This document shows positions 1-5,549 of a stretch of DNA of 5,577 nucleotides, one piece after another; position 1 is the first letter of the stretch; every line of letters begins with the position of its first letter. This stretch comes from Lysobacterales bacterium CG02_land_8_20_14_3_00_62_12 (GTDB lineage Bacteria; Pseudomonadota; Gammaproteobacteria; Xanthomonadales; Ahniellaceae), in NCBI GenBank assembly GCA_002785585.1, contig PEUI01000358.1, positions 487 to 6,063 of the forward strand, given 5' to 3'. A program made the position numbers and the translations under genes. The notes under the pieces are model-generated. The model searched no databases. It had not been told where the DNA came from and saw only the letters and a program-made list of their open reading frames with translations.

Positions 1-155
1 CAGGCACGCACGCGCTCGTGGGCGAGCGCGGCGGTCGACAGCATGCCCAGGCTATCGAGCAGCAGCACCAGCATCAGCGCGGGCAACAACAAGGCGGCGA
101 GCATGCCGCCGCCAGCAAACGGCAGCCACAACAGGGGTTTGTTGGAGATGCTCAT
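1..155 (-). CDS. frdD: Fumarate reductase membrane anchor subunit FrdD (partial, 3' end beyond the window)
   Basis: Only the N-terminal 51 codons are present; the gene runs off the left edge. With FrdC, FrdD anchors the FrdAB catalytic dimer to the inner membrane and forms the quinol site of quinol:fumarate reductase. The translation starts MSISNKPLLWLPFAGGGM, continues into a hydrophobic helix (about residues 18-38) and then reads ALAHERVRA. This follows E. coli FrdD, which has a similar PVFWGLFGAGGM start and ALSYERV after helix 1. Trp10 aligns with the FrdD tryptophan that lines the proximal quinol site. The ATG at 155 lies 1 nt after the frdC stop and has a perfect Shine-Dalgarno GGAGG at 165-161, 5 nt upstream, which fixes the start. 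It is the last recognised gene of the rquA-frdABCD operon. The call rests on motif-level similarity to a short fragment, strongly backed by its position after frdC. Confidence 0.9.
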   Translation of the reverse strand, partial: MSISNKPLLWLPFAGGGMLAALLLPALMLVLLLDSLGMLSTAALAHERVRA

Positions 156-156
156 G

Positions 157-543
157 TCAGCCTCCGACGATCCGTAAAACCAGCAGGCTGAGCACGGCCC
201 AGGCCAAGTAATGAGCGCCGGCAATCCAGCTCGCCGGCAGCCGCCGCGCACCGATCCGCAGCGGCATGGTGCGCGGTGCCAAAGCAAACCAGGTAATGCT
301 GTGGTACACGGCAAACGCCAGCGCGATCAGTTGCCAAACCAAAGCCAACGGCGTCGCCAAAGCCGCGCGAAACGCTTGCCAGCTCTCTGGCCCTTGTTCC
401 AATCGCCAGCATCCGACAATCAGCATTACCGCGAACACGCCAATCGGGATACAGCTCAATTCGCGCACCATGTAGCGCCGATATCCGGCGTGATGGAGCC
501 ACCACCAGCGTGGCAATTTTGGGGTATACACGGAGCTGCTCAT
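157..543 (-). CDS. frdC: Fumarate reductase membrane anchor subunit FrdC
   Basis: This 128-residue protein is close to the E. coli FrdC length of about 131. It is the first of two small integral membrane subunits that anchor FrdAB and bind quinol. Three hydrophobic segments are visible, at about residues 30-46, 62-80 and 104-126. FrdC hallmarks are YRRYMVRE (residues 21-28) and the loop after helix 2, with a His followed by TWFALAP, matching HTKTWFELAP in E. coli. Arg27 and Glu28 align with the E. coli Arg28/Glu29 pair at the proximal quinol site, where the glutamate takes part in quinol deprotonation. The ATG overlaps the frdB stop in an ATGA junction. A Shine-Dalgarno GGGAG lies at 555-551, 7 nt upstream. 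No haem-ligand pattern is evident, as expected for the haem-free E. coli-type enzyme. Confidence 0.95.
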   Translation of the reverse strand: MSSSVYTPKLPRWWWLHHAGYRRYMVRELSCIPIGVFAVMLIVGCWRLEQGPESWQAFRAALATPLALVWQLIALAFAVYHSITWFALAPRTMPLRIGARRLPASWIAGAHYLAWAVLSLLVLRIVGG

Positions 544-1319
544 GACCGCTCTCCCAGGCCAAGGCGGCGGGCAAACCAGTCCAGACTGCTGGCCAATTTC
601 ATCTGTTGAATTGCGCCCGCCGGATCAACGTGCTTGGGACAAACCTCGGAGCATTCGCCAACGAAGCTGCACTCCCAGATGCCATCGGCGCTAGCGGTAG
701 CCTGCATTCGCTCAAAAGTTCCGCCATCGCGTGAATCCAGGTTGTAGCGATGCGCCAGCGCCAGCGCCGCCGGTCCCAAATAGCCTTCGTTCAGCGCCAC
801 CTGCGGGCAGGCGGCGTAGCACAGCAGGCAATTGATGCACATCGACAGGTGCCGATACTGGTCGAGCTGCACTGGAGTCTGCCGGTACGGCTCATCGGCC
901 GCTGCCGGCGTCTTCGGAATCAACCAGCTTTTCACCGCCGACAGGTTGGCCAACAACCGTTCCTGCTTGACCACCAGATCACGGATGACGGTCAGATTAC
1001 CCAACGGCTCAACCCGAATGTGGTCGGGAAAATCGCGTACAAAAGCCTTGCACGACAGGATCGGCTTGCCGTTGATCATCATTCCGCAACTACCGCAAAC
1101 CGCCATGTGGCAGGACCAGCGATAGCTCAAACTGCCGTCGAGATGGTCCTTGATGTAGTTGAGTGCATCGAGCACTACCCATTCTTCCCGGCACGGCACT
1201 TGATAGGTTTGCCAACTGGGTAGCGGGTCTTGCTCGGGCCGAAACCGAAACACTTCCAAGGTAATGGTGCGCAGCGCATTGGCGCCGACTGCGGACACCG
1301 GCATCGGTGATGGATTCAT
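540..1319 (-). CDS. frdB: Fumarate reductase iron-sulfur subunit FrdB
   Basis: This 259-residue subunit carries electrons from the quinol site to the flavin of FrdA through three Fe-S clusters. The N-terminal plant-ferredoxin-type domain has Cys70, Cys75, Cys78 and Cys90 (C-x4-C-x2-C-x11-C) for [2Fe-2S]. The C-terminal domain has Cys161, Cys164, Cys167 and Cys171, then Cys217, Cys223 and Cys227. By the family pattern, 161/164/167/227 hold [4Fe-4S] and 171/217/223 hold [3Fe-4S]. CPKHVDPAGAIQQ (227-239) is nearly invariant in FrdB, and Lys241 aligns with E. coli Lys228 at the quinol site. The N-terminus is about 13 residues longer than E. coli FrdB. The chosen ATG overlaps the frdA stop (ATGA) and has a strong GGAGGAG at 1333-1327, 7 nt upstream, so the extension is probably real; Met6 is a less likely start. 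Confidence 0.97.
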   Translation of the reverse strand: MNPSPMPVSAVGANALRTITLEVFRFRPEQDPLPSWQTYQVPCREEWVVLDALNYIKDHLDGSLSYRWSCHMAVCGSCGMMINGKPILSCKAFVRDFPDHIRVEPLGNLTVIRDLVVKQERLLANLSAVKSWLIPKTPAAADEPYRQTPVQLDQYRHLSMCINCLLCYAACPQVALNEGYLGPAALALAHRYNLDSRDGGTFERMQATASADGIWECSFVGECSEVCPKHVDPAGAIQQMKLASSLDWFARRLGLGERS

Positions 1320-3070
1320 TTCGCCGCTCCTCCATAGACCCGTTCACCCGGCGGCCAGCGGCTGATGTTGACCGGCTTGTGTTCGATGCTAGGCGCGTCC
1401 TGGCCGCCGCTGCGGGCGATGCTGTGGTGCAGGAATTGAACGTCGTCGCGTTGCGGAAAATCCAACCGCTGATGCGCGCCGCGCGACTCGCGTCGGGCCA
1501 GTGCCGAGTGCACCATCGCTTCACCGATTTCAAGCATCGCGCCCAGTTCCAGCGCCTGGAAAAGCTGGGTATTGAAGACTTTGCTGTGGTCGCTGATGGC
1601 CAGTTCACGGTAACGCCGACGCAGACCGGCGATCTCTGCACAGGCGGCACGCAGTGGCGCGTCTTCGCGGTAGATGCCAGCCGCGCCTTCCATCAGACCG
1701 TGCAGTTGTCCGCGTAAACCGACAATACTTTCGTTGCCAGCGGTGCGTGCCATCAACCCGGAGACTTTGCCGAACGAAGCCTGGATCTGCGCGTCCCAAT
1801 TGGTTGCCGGGCGGTCGACCTGAGACCGCGCCCGGTCCGCTGCCTGCAAGCCGGCGCGGGTGCCAAACACCAGAATCTCGGTCAAGGAATTGGACCCCAG
1901 CCGATTGGCGCCATTGATGCTGACACAGGCACACTCACCGGCCGCATAGAGTCCGGCCAGATCGGTCGCGGTGTCGATATTGGTGTCGATGCCGCCCATC
2001 GTGTAATGCACCACCGGCCGCACCGGGATCGGCGCGACCACCGGGTCCACGCCGACGTAGGCGCGCGACAATTCACGGACCATCGGCAGTCTTTCATCGA
2101 TGAACTTTTCGCCGAGCTTGCGGATATCCAGATGCACCACGTCATCGCCGGCGCTGGTTTTGATCGTGCGGCCCTTTTTCTGCTCGTGCCAGAACGCCTG
2201 GCTCAGGCGATCACGCGGACCCATTTCCATTGCCTTGCGGCGCGGCCAGGGATCCGGCGGCCCCAGGTTATAGTCCTGCAAATAGCGATAACCGTCCTTG
2301 TTGACCAAAATGCCGCCTTCGCCGCGCGCGCCTTCGGTGATCAGGATGCCGGTGCCGGGCAGGCCGGTCGGGTGGTATTGCATGAACTCAATATCTTTGA
2401 GCGCCACCCCGGCACGGTAGGCCATCGCCATGCCATCGCCAGTTTTGATCGCGCCGTTGGTGGTGAACGGAAACACTCGGCCCGCACCACCGGTGGCGAT
2501 GATGACGCTCGGCGCCAGCAACACCATGGCCTCGCCGGTTTGCATACTCAAGCCAGTGAGGCCACCGACCGCCCCCTCGGCGACCAGCAGATCGAGCGCG
2601 TAGACTTCATCAAAACGCTGGATGCTGGGGAACCTCTGCGAGGTCTGGAACAAAGTATGCAGAATGTGGAAGCCACTCTTGTCGGCGGCAAACCAGGTGC
2701 GCTCGTTCTTCATGCCACCAAAAGATCGCACCTGCACGCGACCATCTTCGGCACGGCTCCACGGACAACCCCAGTGCTCCAATCGGGTGAGCGCCTTCGG
2801 TGCTTCGGCCACAAACAGATCGACCGCATCCTGATCGCAGAGCCAGTCGCCACCACTGACGGTGTCGCGAAAATGATCTTCCAGCGTGTCCGGCGCTCGG
2901 ATCACAGCGGCAGCACCGCCCTCGGCGGCCACCGTGTGACTGCGCATTGGATACACCTTGGAGACCAGCGCCACCCGCAGCGATGGGTCTTGTTCGGCCA
3001 CTGCGATGCCGGCACTCAATCCGGCACCGCCGGCGCCAACGATAATCACATCGGCATGAAAGGTTTGCAT
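1316..3070 (-). CDS. frdA: Fumarate reductase flavoprotein subunit FrdA
   Basis: This 584-residue catalytic subunit reduces fumarate to succinate on the cytoplasmic side of the membrane. The N-terminus MQTFHADVIIVGAGGAGL nearly copies E. coli FrdA (MQTFQADLAIVGAGGAGL), so the ATG at 3070 is chosen although the frame stays open to a GTG at 3205. Visible elements are the dinucleotide fold GAGGAG (12-17); SHTVAAEGG (44-52) with His45 as the covalent FAD attachment site; QYHPTGLPGTGILITEG (230-246) with His232 and Glu245; GPRDR (283-287) with the catalytic Arg285; HYTMGG (354-359); and NGANRLGSNSL (386-396) with Arg389. Glu50 is the fumarate-reductase residue where succinate dehydrogenases usually have Gln, which supports FrdA over SdhA. 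The start lies 2 nt after the rquA stop with only a weak upstream AGG, suggesting translation coupled to rquA. It is slightly shorter than E. coli FrdA (602), mainly at the C-terminus. Confidence 0.97.
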   Translation of the reverse strand: MQTFHADVIIVGAGGAGLSAGIAVAEQDPSLRVALVSKVYPMRSHTVAAEGGAAAVIRAPDTLEDHFRDTVSGGDWLCDQDAVDLFVAEAPKALTRLEHWGCPWSRAEDGRVQVRSFGGMKNERTWFAADKSGFHILHTLFQTSQRFPSIQRFDEVYALDLLVAEGAVGGLTGLSMQTGEAMVLLAPSVIIATGGAGRVFPFTTNGAIKTGDGMAMAYRAGVALKDIEFMQYHPTGLPGTGILITEGARGEGGILVNKDGYRYLQDYNLGPPDPWPRRKAMEMGPRDRLSQAFWHEQKKGRTIKTSAGDDVVHLDIRKLGEKFIDERLPMVRELSRAYVGVDPVVAPIPVRPVVHYTMGGIDTNIDTATDLAGLYAAGECACVSINGANRLGSNSLTEILVFGTRAGLQAADRARSQVDRPATNWDAQIQASFGKVSGLMARTAGNESIVGLRGQLHGLMEGAAGIYREDAPLRAACAEIAGLRRRYRELAISDHSKVFNTQLFQALELGAMLEIGEAMVHSALARRESRGAHQRLDFPQRDDVQFLHHSIARSGGQDAPSIEHKPVNISRWPPGERVYGGAAK

Positions 3071-3072
3071 GC

Positions 3073-3906
3073 TCAGGCCTGCGCGACGCGATAACGCCAG
3101 ACCCGATAGAAGCCACGAAATATCGACACTTTTTCTTGCGCCACCACGTGCTTGCCGTGGACCGCGGCACTGGCCGCCACCAGGGCATCGATATCTTCTT
3201 TCCACAAACTCGGCAGGAACGGTTCGGCACTGCCAAAGATCCAGCGCAGCAAGCGAACCCGATGAAACCAGTGCCGGTGCGCATCCGCACCGTACTCGGC
3301 CAGCACCAGGCTGCCGCCGGGCTTGAGTACCCGCAACATTTCATCGAGTGCGCGTCGGCGCGGCGCTGGTGGCAGTTCGTGCAGCAGCAGAAACATGAAC
3401 GCGGTGTCGAATTGATCGCGGCCATAGTCCAGCGATTCGGCGTTCATCAGATCGAGCTGCACGCGCTGATCGAGTCCGGCCGCGACCAGTTTGGCGTGCA
3501 CATGTTCGAGCTGGATTGGCGCCACATCACATACGGTCAGTGGTTTTCCGGCCAGCGCCCCGGCCAGCTTGGTAATCATGTTGCCGTAGGCCGAAGCGAT
3601 CAGCAGCGTCGATCCGGCAGAATGTGGTTGCAGCAGGCGCAGCGTTTCATTGGTGAGTTTGCGGTACTGACCAAAGACAATGGCATTGATGATCACTTGA
3701 TGATCGAAAAACCACACCGCCGGCCGCCACAAGTACGCCCACCAATAGTGCTTGACCAGGTAATCCGGCAACGGCAGTCCATCCGGCGTGGCCGCCGCAG
3801 CGGCACGCAACGCCGCCAACCAGCCCAGGCGCGGCGCCTCCGGCAGCGCCACAGCAGTGCCATCGTCGGCGTCTGCGGCGATTTCCATCGAACGATTCTT
3901 GAACAT
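3073..3906 (-). CDS. rquA: Rhodoquinone biosynthesis protein RquA
   Basis: This 277-residue protein belongs to the SAM-methyltransferase-like family that converts ubiquinone to rhodoquinone by replacing a ring methoxy group with an amino group. Work on the R. rubrum enzyme reports SAM as the amino donor. Hallmarks I recognise are LPDYLVKHYWWAYLWRPAV (46-64), VFGQYRKL (77-84), a degenerate SAM motif I reading ASAYGN (104-109) instead of GxGxG, then DVAPIQL (127-133), FMFLLLHELPP (170-180) and VLKPGG (193-198). A plain UbiE or UbiG methyltransferase would normally show a glycine-rich motif I and lacks the HYWWAY block. The N-terminal 45 or so residues are an Ala-rich extension. The ATG at 3906 is chosen because GAGGAG lies at 3921-3916, 9 nt upstream; an in-frame TTG at 3933 would remove that spacing. 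The gene heads the frd operon, which strongly supports the function. Homology was judged by eye from remembered family motifs. Confidence 0.86.
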   Translation of the reverse strand: MFKNRSMEIAADADDGTAVALPEAPRLGWLAALRAAAAATPDGLPLPDYLVKHYWWAYLWRPAVWFFDHQVIINAIVFGQYRKLTNETLRLLQPHSAGSTLLIASAYGNMITKLAGALAGKPLTVCDVAPIQLEHVHAKLVAAGLDQRVQLDLMNAESLDYGRDQFDTAFMFLLLHELPPAPRRRALDEMLRVLKPGGSLVLAEYGADAHRHWFHRVRLLRWIFGSAEPFLPSLWKEDIDALVAASAAVHGKHVVAQEKVSIFRGFYRVWRYRVAQA

Positions 3907-3915
3907 GGCTTGGCG

Positions 3916-3921
3916 CTCCTC
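3916..3921 (-). promoter_or_regulatory. Ribosome binding site that sets the rquA start
   Basis: The minus strand reads GAGGAG, followed by 9 nt and the ATG at 3906-3904. It decides between this ATG and the in-frame TTG at 3933, which has no comparable Shine-Dalgarno and would place this motif inside the coding region. Confidence 0.7.
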
Positions 3922-3990
3922 GGCAACGGCCAACGCCAGCGGCGAAGGCCACGATAGGCAGCAGCTTGCGCCATTCCCATCAGCTTCGGC

Positions 3991-4004
3991 TTGACCTCGG
4001 TCAA
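3991..4004 (-). promoter_or_regulatory. Putative FNR/Anr/DNR-family box upstream of rquA-frdABCD
   Basis: The minus strand reads TTGACCGAGGTCAA, a perfect inverted repeat TTGAC-N4-GTCAA. The FNR consensus is TTGAT-N4-ATCAA, so each half-site differs only in its inner base, symmetrically. The centre lies about 91 nt before the rquA ATG, inside the only gap available for the operon promoter. Anaerobic control by an FNR-type regulator would suit fumarate reduction. No good -10 sits 30-35 nt downstream of the centre as a class II site would require. A weak TATCGT at 3956-3951 is about 44 nt from the centre. The site is therefore a candidate, not a proven operator. Confidence 0.45.
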
Positions 4005-4013
4005 TTACTTGAG

Positions 4014-4031
4014 CAGCGCAAGTGGGCGCTG
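4014..4031. repeat. Short hairpin upstream of the rquA promoter region
   Basis: CAGCGC (4014-4019) and GCGCTG (4026-4031) are exact inverted repeats around a 6-nt loop. There is no T-tract on either side, so an intrinsic terminator is not supported. It could be the 3' stem of the yggU transcript or chance in GC-rich sequence. Confidence 0.3.
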
Positions 4032-4053
4032 ATCCGGTGCAGCCACGGCGTGT

Positions 4054-4073
4054 GTCGTAGCGTCCGCTGCGAT
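4054..4073. repeat. Imperfect hairpin just after the yggU stop codon
   Basis: On the plus strand, GTCGTAGCG (4054-4062) pairs with CGCTGCGAT (4065-4073) around TC, with G-T pairs at two positions. It begins 4 nt past the yggU stop. No T-run follows in the direction of yggU transcription, so it may be a transcript-end stabiliser or a degenerate REP-like palindrome, not a classical terminator. The adjoining GTAGGCCGATC on the minus strand (4081-4071) resembles the word that opens the repeat at 5487. Confidence 0.35.
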
Positions 4074-4077
4074 CGGC

Positions 4078-4443
4078 CTACAGCAGTTGCGTCAGTTGCT
4101 CGGCGATCACCGGCGGCAGCGAGTTCGGCGCGTGGATGCGCAGTTGCTTGTTGACGGTAAAGCGACCAAATACCACCTCGATGTCATGCGCAGACACCGC
4201 AAACTGCGCTGCCAGAAAACGCACCATATGGTCGGTCGCTCGACCCGCCACCGGCGTGGCGGTGACACTCACCTTGAGCTGGTTGCCCTTGGCTTTGCCG
4301 ATCACATCTTTGCTGGCGCTGGGCTTTCCCAGCACATTGAGCACCAGCGTGTCACCGTCCCAATAACAGAAGGCGGCGTTGGCCGGATCGTGGTCATCGC
4401 GACGATCTGCTTTGGCAATTTTGATGCGTTTGGCTTTGGCCAT
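4078..4443 (-). CDS. yggU: YggU/DUF167 family protein
   Basis: This 121-residue small soluble protein belongs to the DUF167 (YggU) family, whose biochemical role is not established. The family pattern is clear from about residue 28: YWDGDTLVLNV, then GKPSASKDVIG, QLKVSVTATPVAGRATDHMVRFLAAQF (with the usual PPVxGxAN slightly altered), and a C-terminal K-Q-x-R-I segment. E. coli YggU shows QPKASRDSIVG and LVKFLGKQF at the same places. Residues 1-26 are an extra, highly charged, Lys/Arg/Asp-rich stretch not found in typical ~95-residue members. No alternative ATG, GTG or TTG lies within it, so the ATG at 4443 is kept despite a poor Shine-Dalgarno. It is divergent from the exonuclease gene, and 171 bp separate it from rquA, so it probably does not belong to the frd operon. 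Confidence 0.88.
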   Translation of the reverse strand: MAKAKRIKIAKADRRDDHDPANAAFCYWDGDTLVLNVLGKPSASKDVIGKAKGNQLKVSVTATPVAGRATDHMVRFLAAQFAVSAHDIEVVFGRFTVNKQLRIHAPNSLPPVIAEQLTQLL

Positions 4444-4579
4444 AGCGTTGGCGTTGCGTCGATTGGAGACGCCCAGCCTAACCCGAAAACCAACACCAGC
4501 ACAGTACTTCCAGCGCAGAGGCCACCGGCCCAGCAGCGGTCAGCCAGCGCAAACTTGAGCCACACGCTACAGTTCGCAG

Positions 4580-5482
4580 ATGAACGCCATTCACCTGATC
4601 GACGCCAGCATTTATGTATTTCGTGCCTATTACTCGGTCGCCACCGAGTTCACCGATCAGCAGCAACAGCCGGTGCACGCCGTCTACGGATTTCTCAATA
4701 CGTTGTTGGGCTTGCTGGCAGACGCACAGCCTACGCATTTGGCGGTGTGTTTCGACGAATCGCTGACGACCTCGTTCCGCAATCGGCTGTATCCGGCGTA
4801 CAAGGCCAACCGGGAATTGCCACCAGCGGACCTGGCGCGGCAATTTGTCTATTGCCAGCAACTCTGTCGGGCGCTGGGGCTCACCGTGCTGGTGGATGGC
4901 GAGTACGAAGCCGACGACCTGGTCGGCAGCGCCTGGCACGCCCTCAAGCCGCACGGTTTCGAAGCGGTACTGGTCACCGGCGACAAGGATTTCTCGCAGT
5001 TGGTCGACGAACACACGGTCATTTTCGATGTCAGCCGCCGCGAGCGCACCGATGCCGCTGGCGTAAAACGCAAGCACGGCGTGCGCCCCGATCAGTTCGC
5101 CGACTATCTGGCGTTGATGGGCGATGCGGTCGACAACATTCCCGGGATCTCCGGCATCGGCCCGAAAACCGCCGCCAGCCTGATCAATCATTTCGGCTCT
5201 TTGGACAGCCTGCTGGCCCGTATCGATGAGCTGCCCTATCTCAGAATGCGCGGTGCCGCGCAATTGGCAGATCGCTTGCGTCGTGGCAGCGACGACGCCC
5301 GCTTGTATCGGCAATTGAGCACGATTGCGCTGAACGCGCCGGTGCCCAGCACACCCGCGGGCTATCAGATCGGCGGCGCCGACCGCGTCGCCCTGGACGC
5401 TTTGCTCGAACAACTGCGGTTCGGCCCGATTACCCGCAAGCGCTGCCTGGAGTGGGCGCGCAACCATAGGCAAGCGGCGTAG
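4580..5482 (+). CDS. 5'-3' exonuclease / flap endonuclease family protein (stand-alone, PolI N-terminal-like)
   Basis: This 300-residue protein resembles the 5'-nuclease domain of DNA polymerase I and FEN-type enzymes, which cut 5' flaps and DNA or RNA 5' ends during repair and Okazaki-fragment processing. The metal-binding acidic set looks complete: Asp8 (LIDAS), Asp59 (CFDE), Glu110, Asp112 and Asp113 (YEADD), Asp135 and Asp137 (TGDKDF), and Asp182 and Asp185 (GDAVDNIPG). YPAYKANR (71-78) supplies the helical-arch Lys and Arg. The helix-hairpin-helix (H3TH) is GISGIGPKTA (189-198). No polymerase domain follows: the frame stops at 5482. Length and context resemble E. coli ExoIX (Xni), but that protein lacks part of the acidic set, so I give no symbol. 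The ATG at 4580 starts directly before MNAIHLIDAS and has no clear Shine-Dalgarno. Full nuclease activity is inferred, not shown. Confidence 0.92.
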   Translation: MNAIHLIDASIYVFRAYYSVATEFTDQQQQPVHAVYGFLNTLLGLLADAQPTHLAVCFDESLTTSFRNRLYPAYKANRELPPADLARQFVYCQQLCRALGLTVLVDGEYEADDLVGSAWHALKPHGFEAVLVTGDKDFSQLVDEHTVIFDVSRRERTDAAGVKRKHGVRPDQFADYLALMGDAVDNIPGISGIGPKTAASLINHFGSLDSLLARIDELPYLRMRGAAQLADRLRRGSDDARLYRQLSTIALNAPVPSTPAGYQIGGADRVALDALLEQLRFGPITRKRCLEWARNHRQAA

Positions 5483-5486
5483 CGGC

Positions 5487-5549
5487 GTAGGTCGGATCAA
5501 GCCGATGCGCGGAGCCTCCGTCGCTTCGCTGCCGGTCGGCGGATCCGAC
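5487..5549. repeat. REP-like intergenic inverted repeat downstream of the exonuclease gene
   Basis: After the stop codon the sequence reads GTAGGTCGGATC. GTCGGATC (5491-5498) is exactly complementary to GATCCGAC (5542-5549), and GCCGA (5501-5505) to TCGGC (5536-5540), giving 13 paired bases around a loop of about 30 nt. The loop contains its own palindrome, CGGAG-C-CTCCG (5510-5520). The GTAGGTCGGAT...ATCCGAC form is typical of repeated extragenic palindromes in many proteobacteria. No T-tract follows within the window. It may protect the mRNA 3' end or slow transcription. Genome-wide copy number cannot be judged here. Confidence 0.55.

Noticed and set aside
1316..3070. Succinate dehydrogenase flavoprotein (SdhA) instead of FrdA
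   Set aside because: The order A-B-C-D, the AAEGG glutamate, the FrdC TWFxLAP motif and the FrdD start all match fumarate reductase. SDH operons usually place the membrane subunits first.
2006..3094. Long plus-strand open frame antisense to frdA (362 codons)
   Set aside because: It mirrors the GC-rich third positions of frdA, has no recognisable motif and covers well-supported coding sequence.
3071..3205. Upstream in-frame extension of frdA to a GTG at 3205
   Set aside because: It would run inside rquA, and the ATG at 3070 gives an N-terminus nearly identical to E. coli FrdA.
3907..3933. TTG at 3933 as the rquA start
   Set aside because: The ATG at 3906 has GAGGAG 9 nt upstream. The TTG lacks such a site and adds only nine unconserved residues.
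3693..4004. Minus-strand TTG-started frame covering the rquA leader and rquA 5' half
   Set aside because: The TTG lies in the palindrome directly after a TAA and lacks a ribosome site, and the frame conflicts with rquA.
3951..4004. A sigma70 promoter using TTGACC (4004-3999) as -35, or TATCGT (3956-3951) as -10
   Set aside because: No acceptable -10 lies 16-18 nt from TTGACC, and TATCGT is only a 4/6 match at a poor distance. I do not claim a core promoter.
4302..4565. Minus-strand GTG-started frame with a signal-peptide-like hydrophobic start overlapping yggU
   Set aside because: There is no ribosome site, and most of it overlaps yggU out of frame with low-complexity shadow sequence. The hydrophobic run alone is not enough.
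4087..5229. Plus-strand open frame of 380 codons spanning yggU and the exonuclease
   Set aside because: It is antisense to one solid gene and out of frame with another. Its translation is Arg/Gln/His-rich shadow sequence without motifs.
4478..5500. Minus-strand open frame of 340 codons opposite the exonuclease gene
   Set aside because: The plus-strand frame carries an intact nuclease family motif set; this frame shows none.
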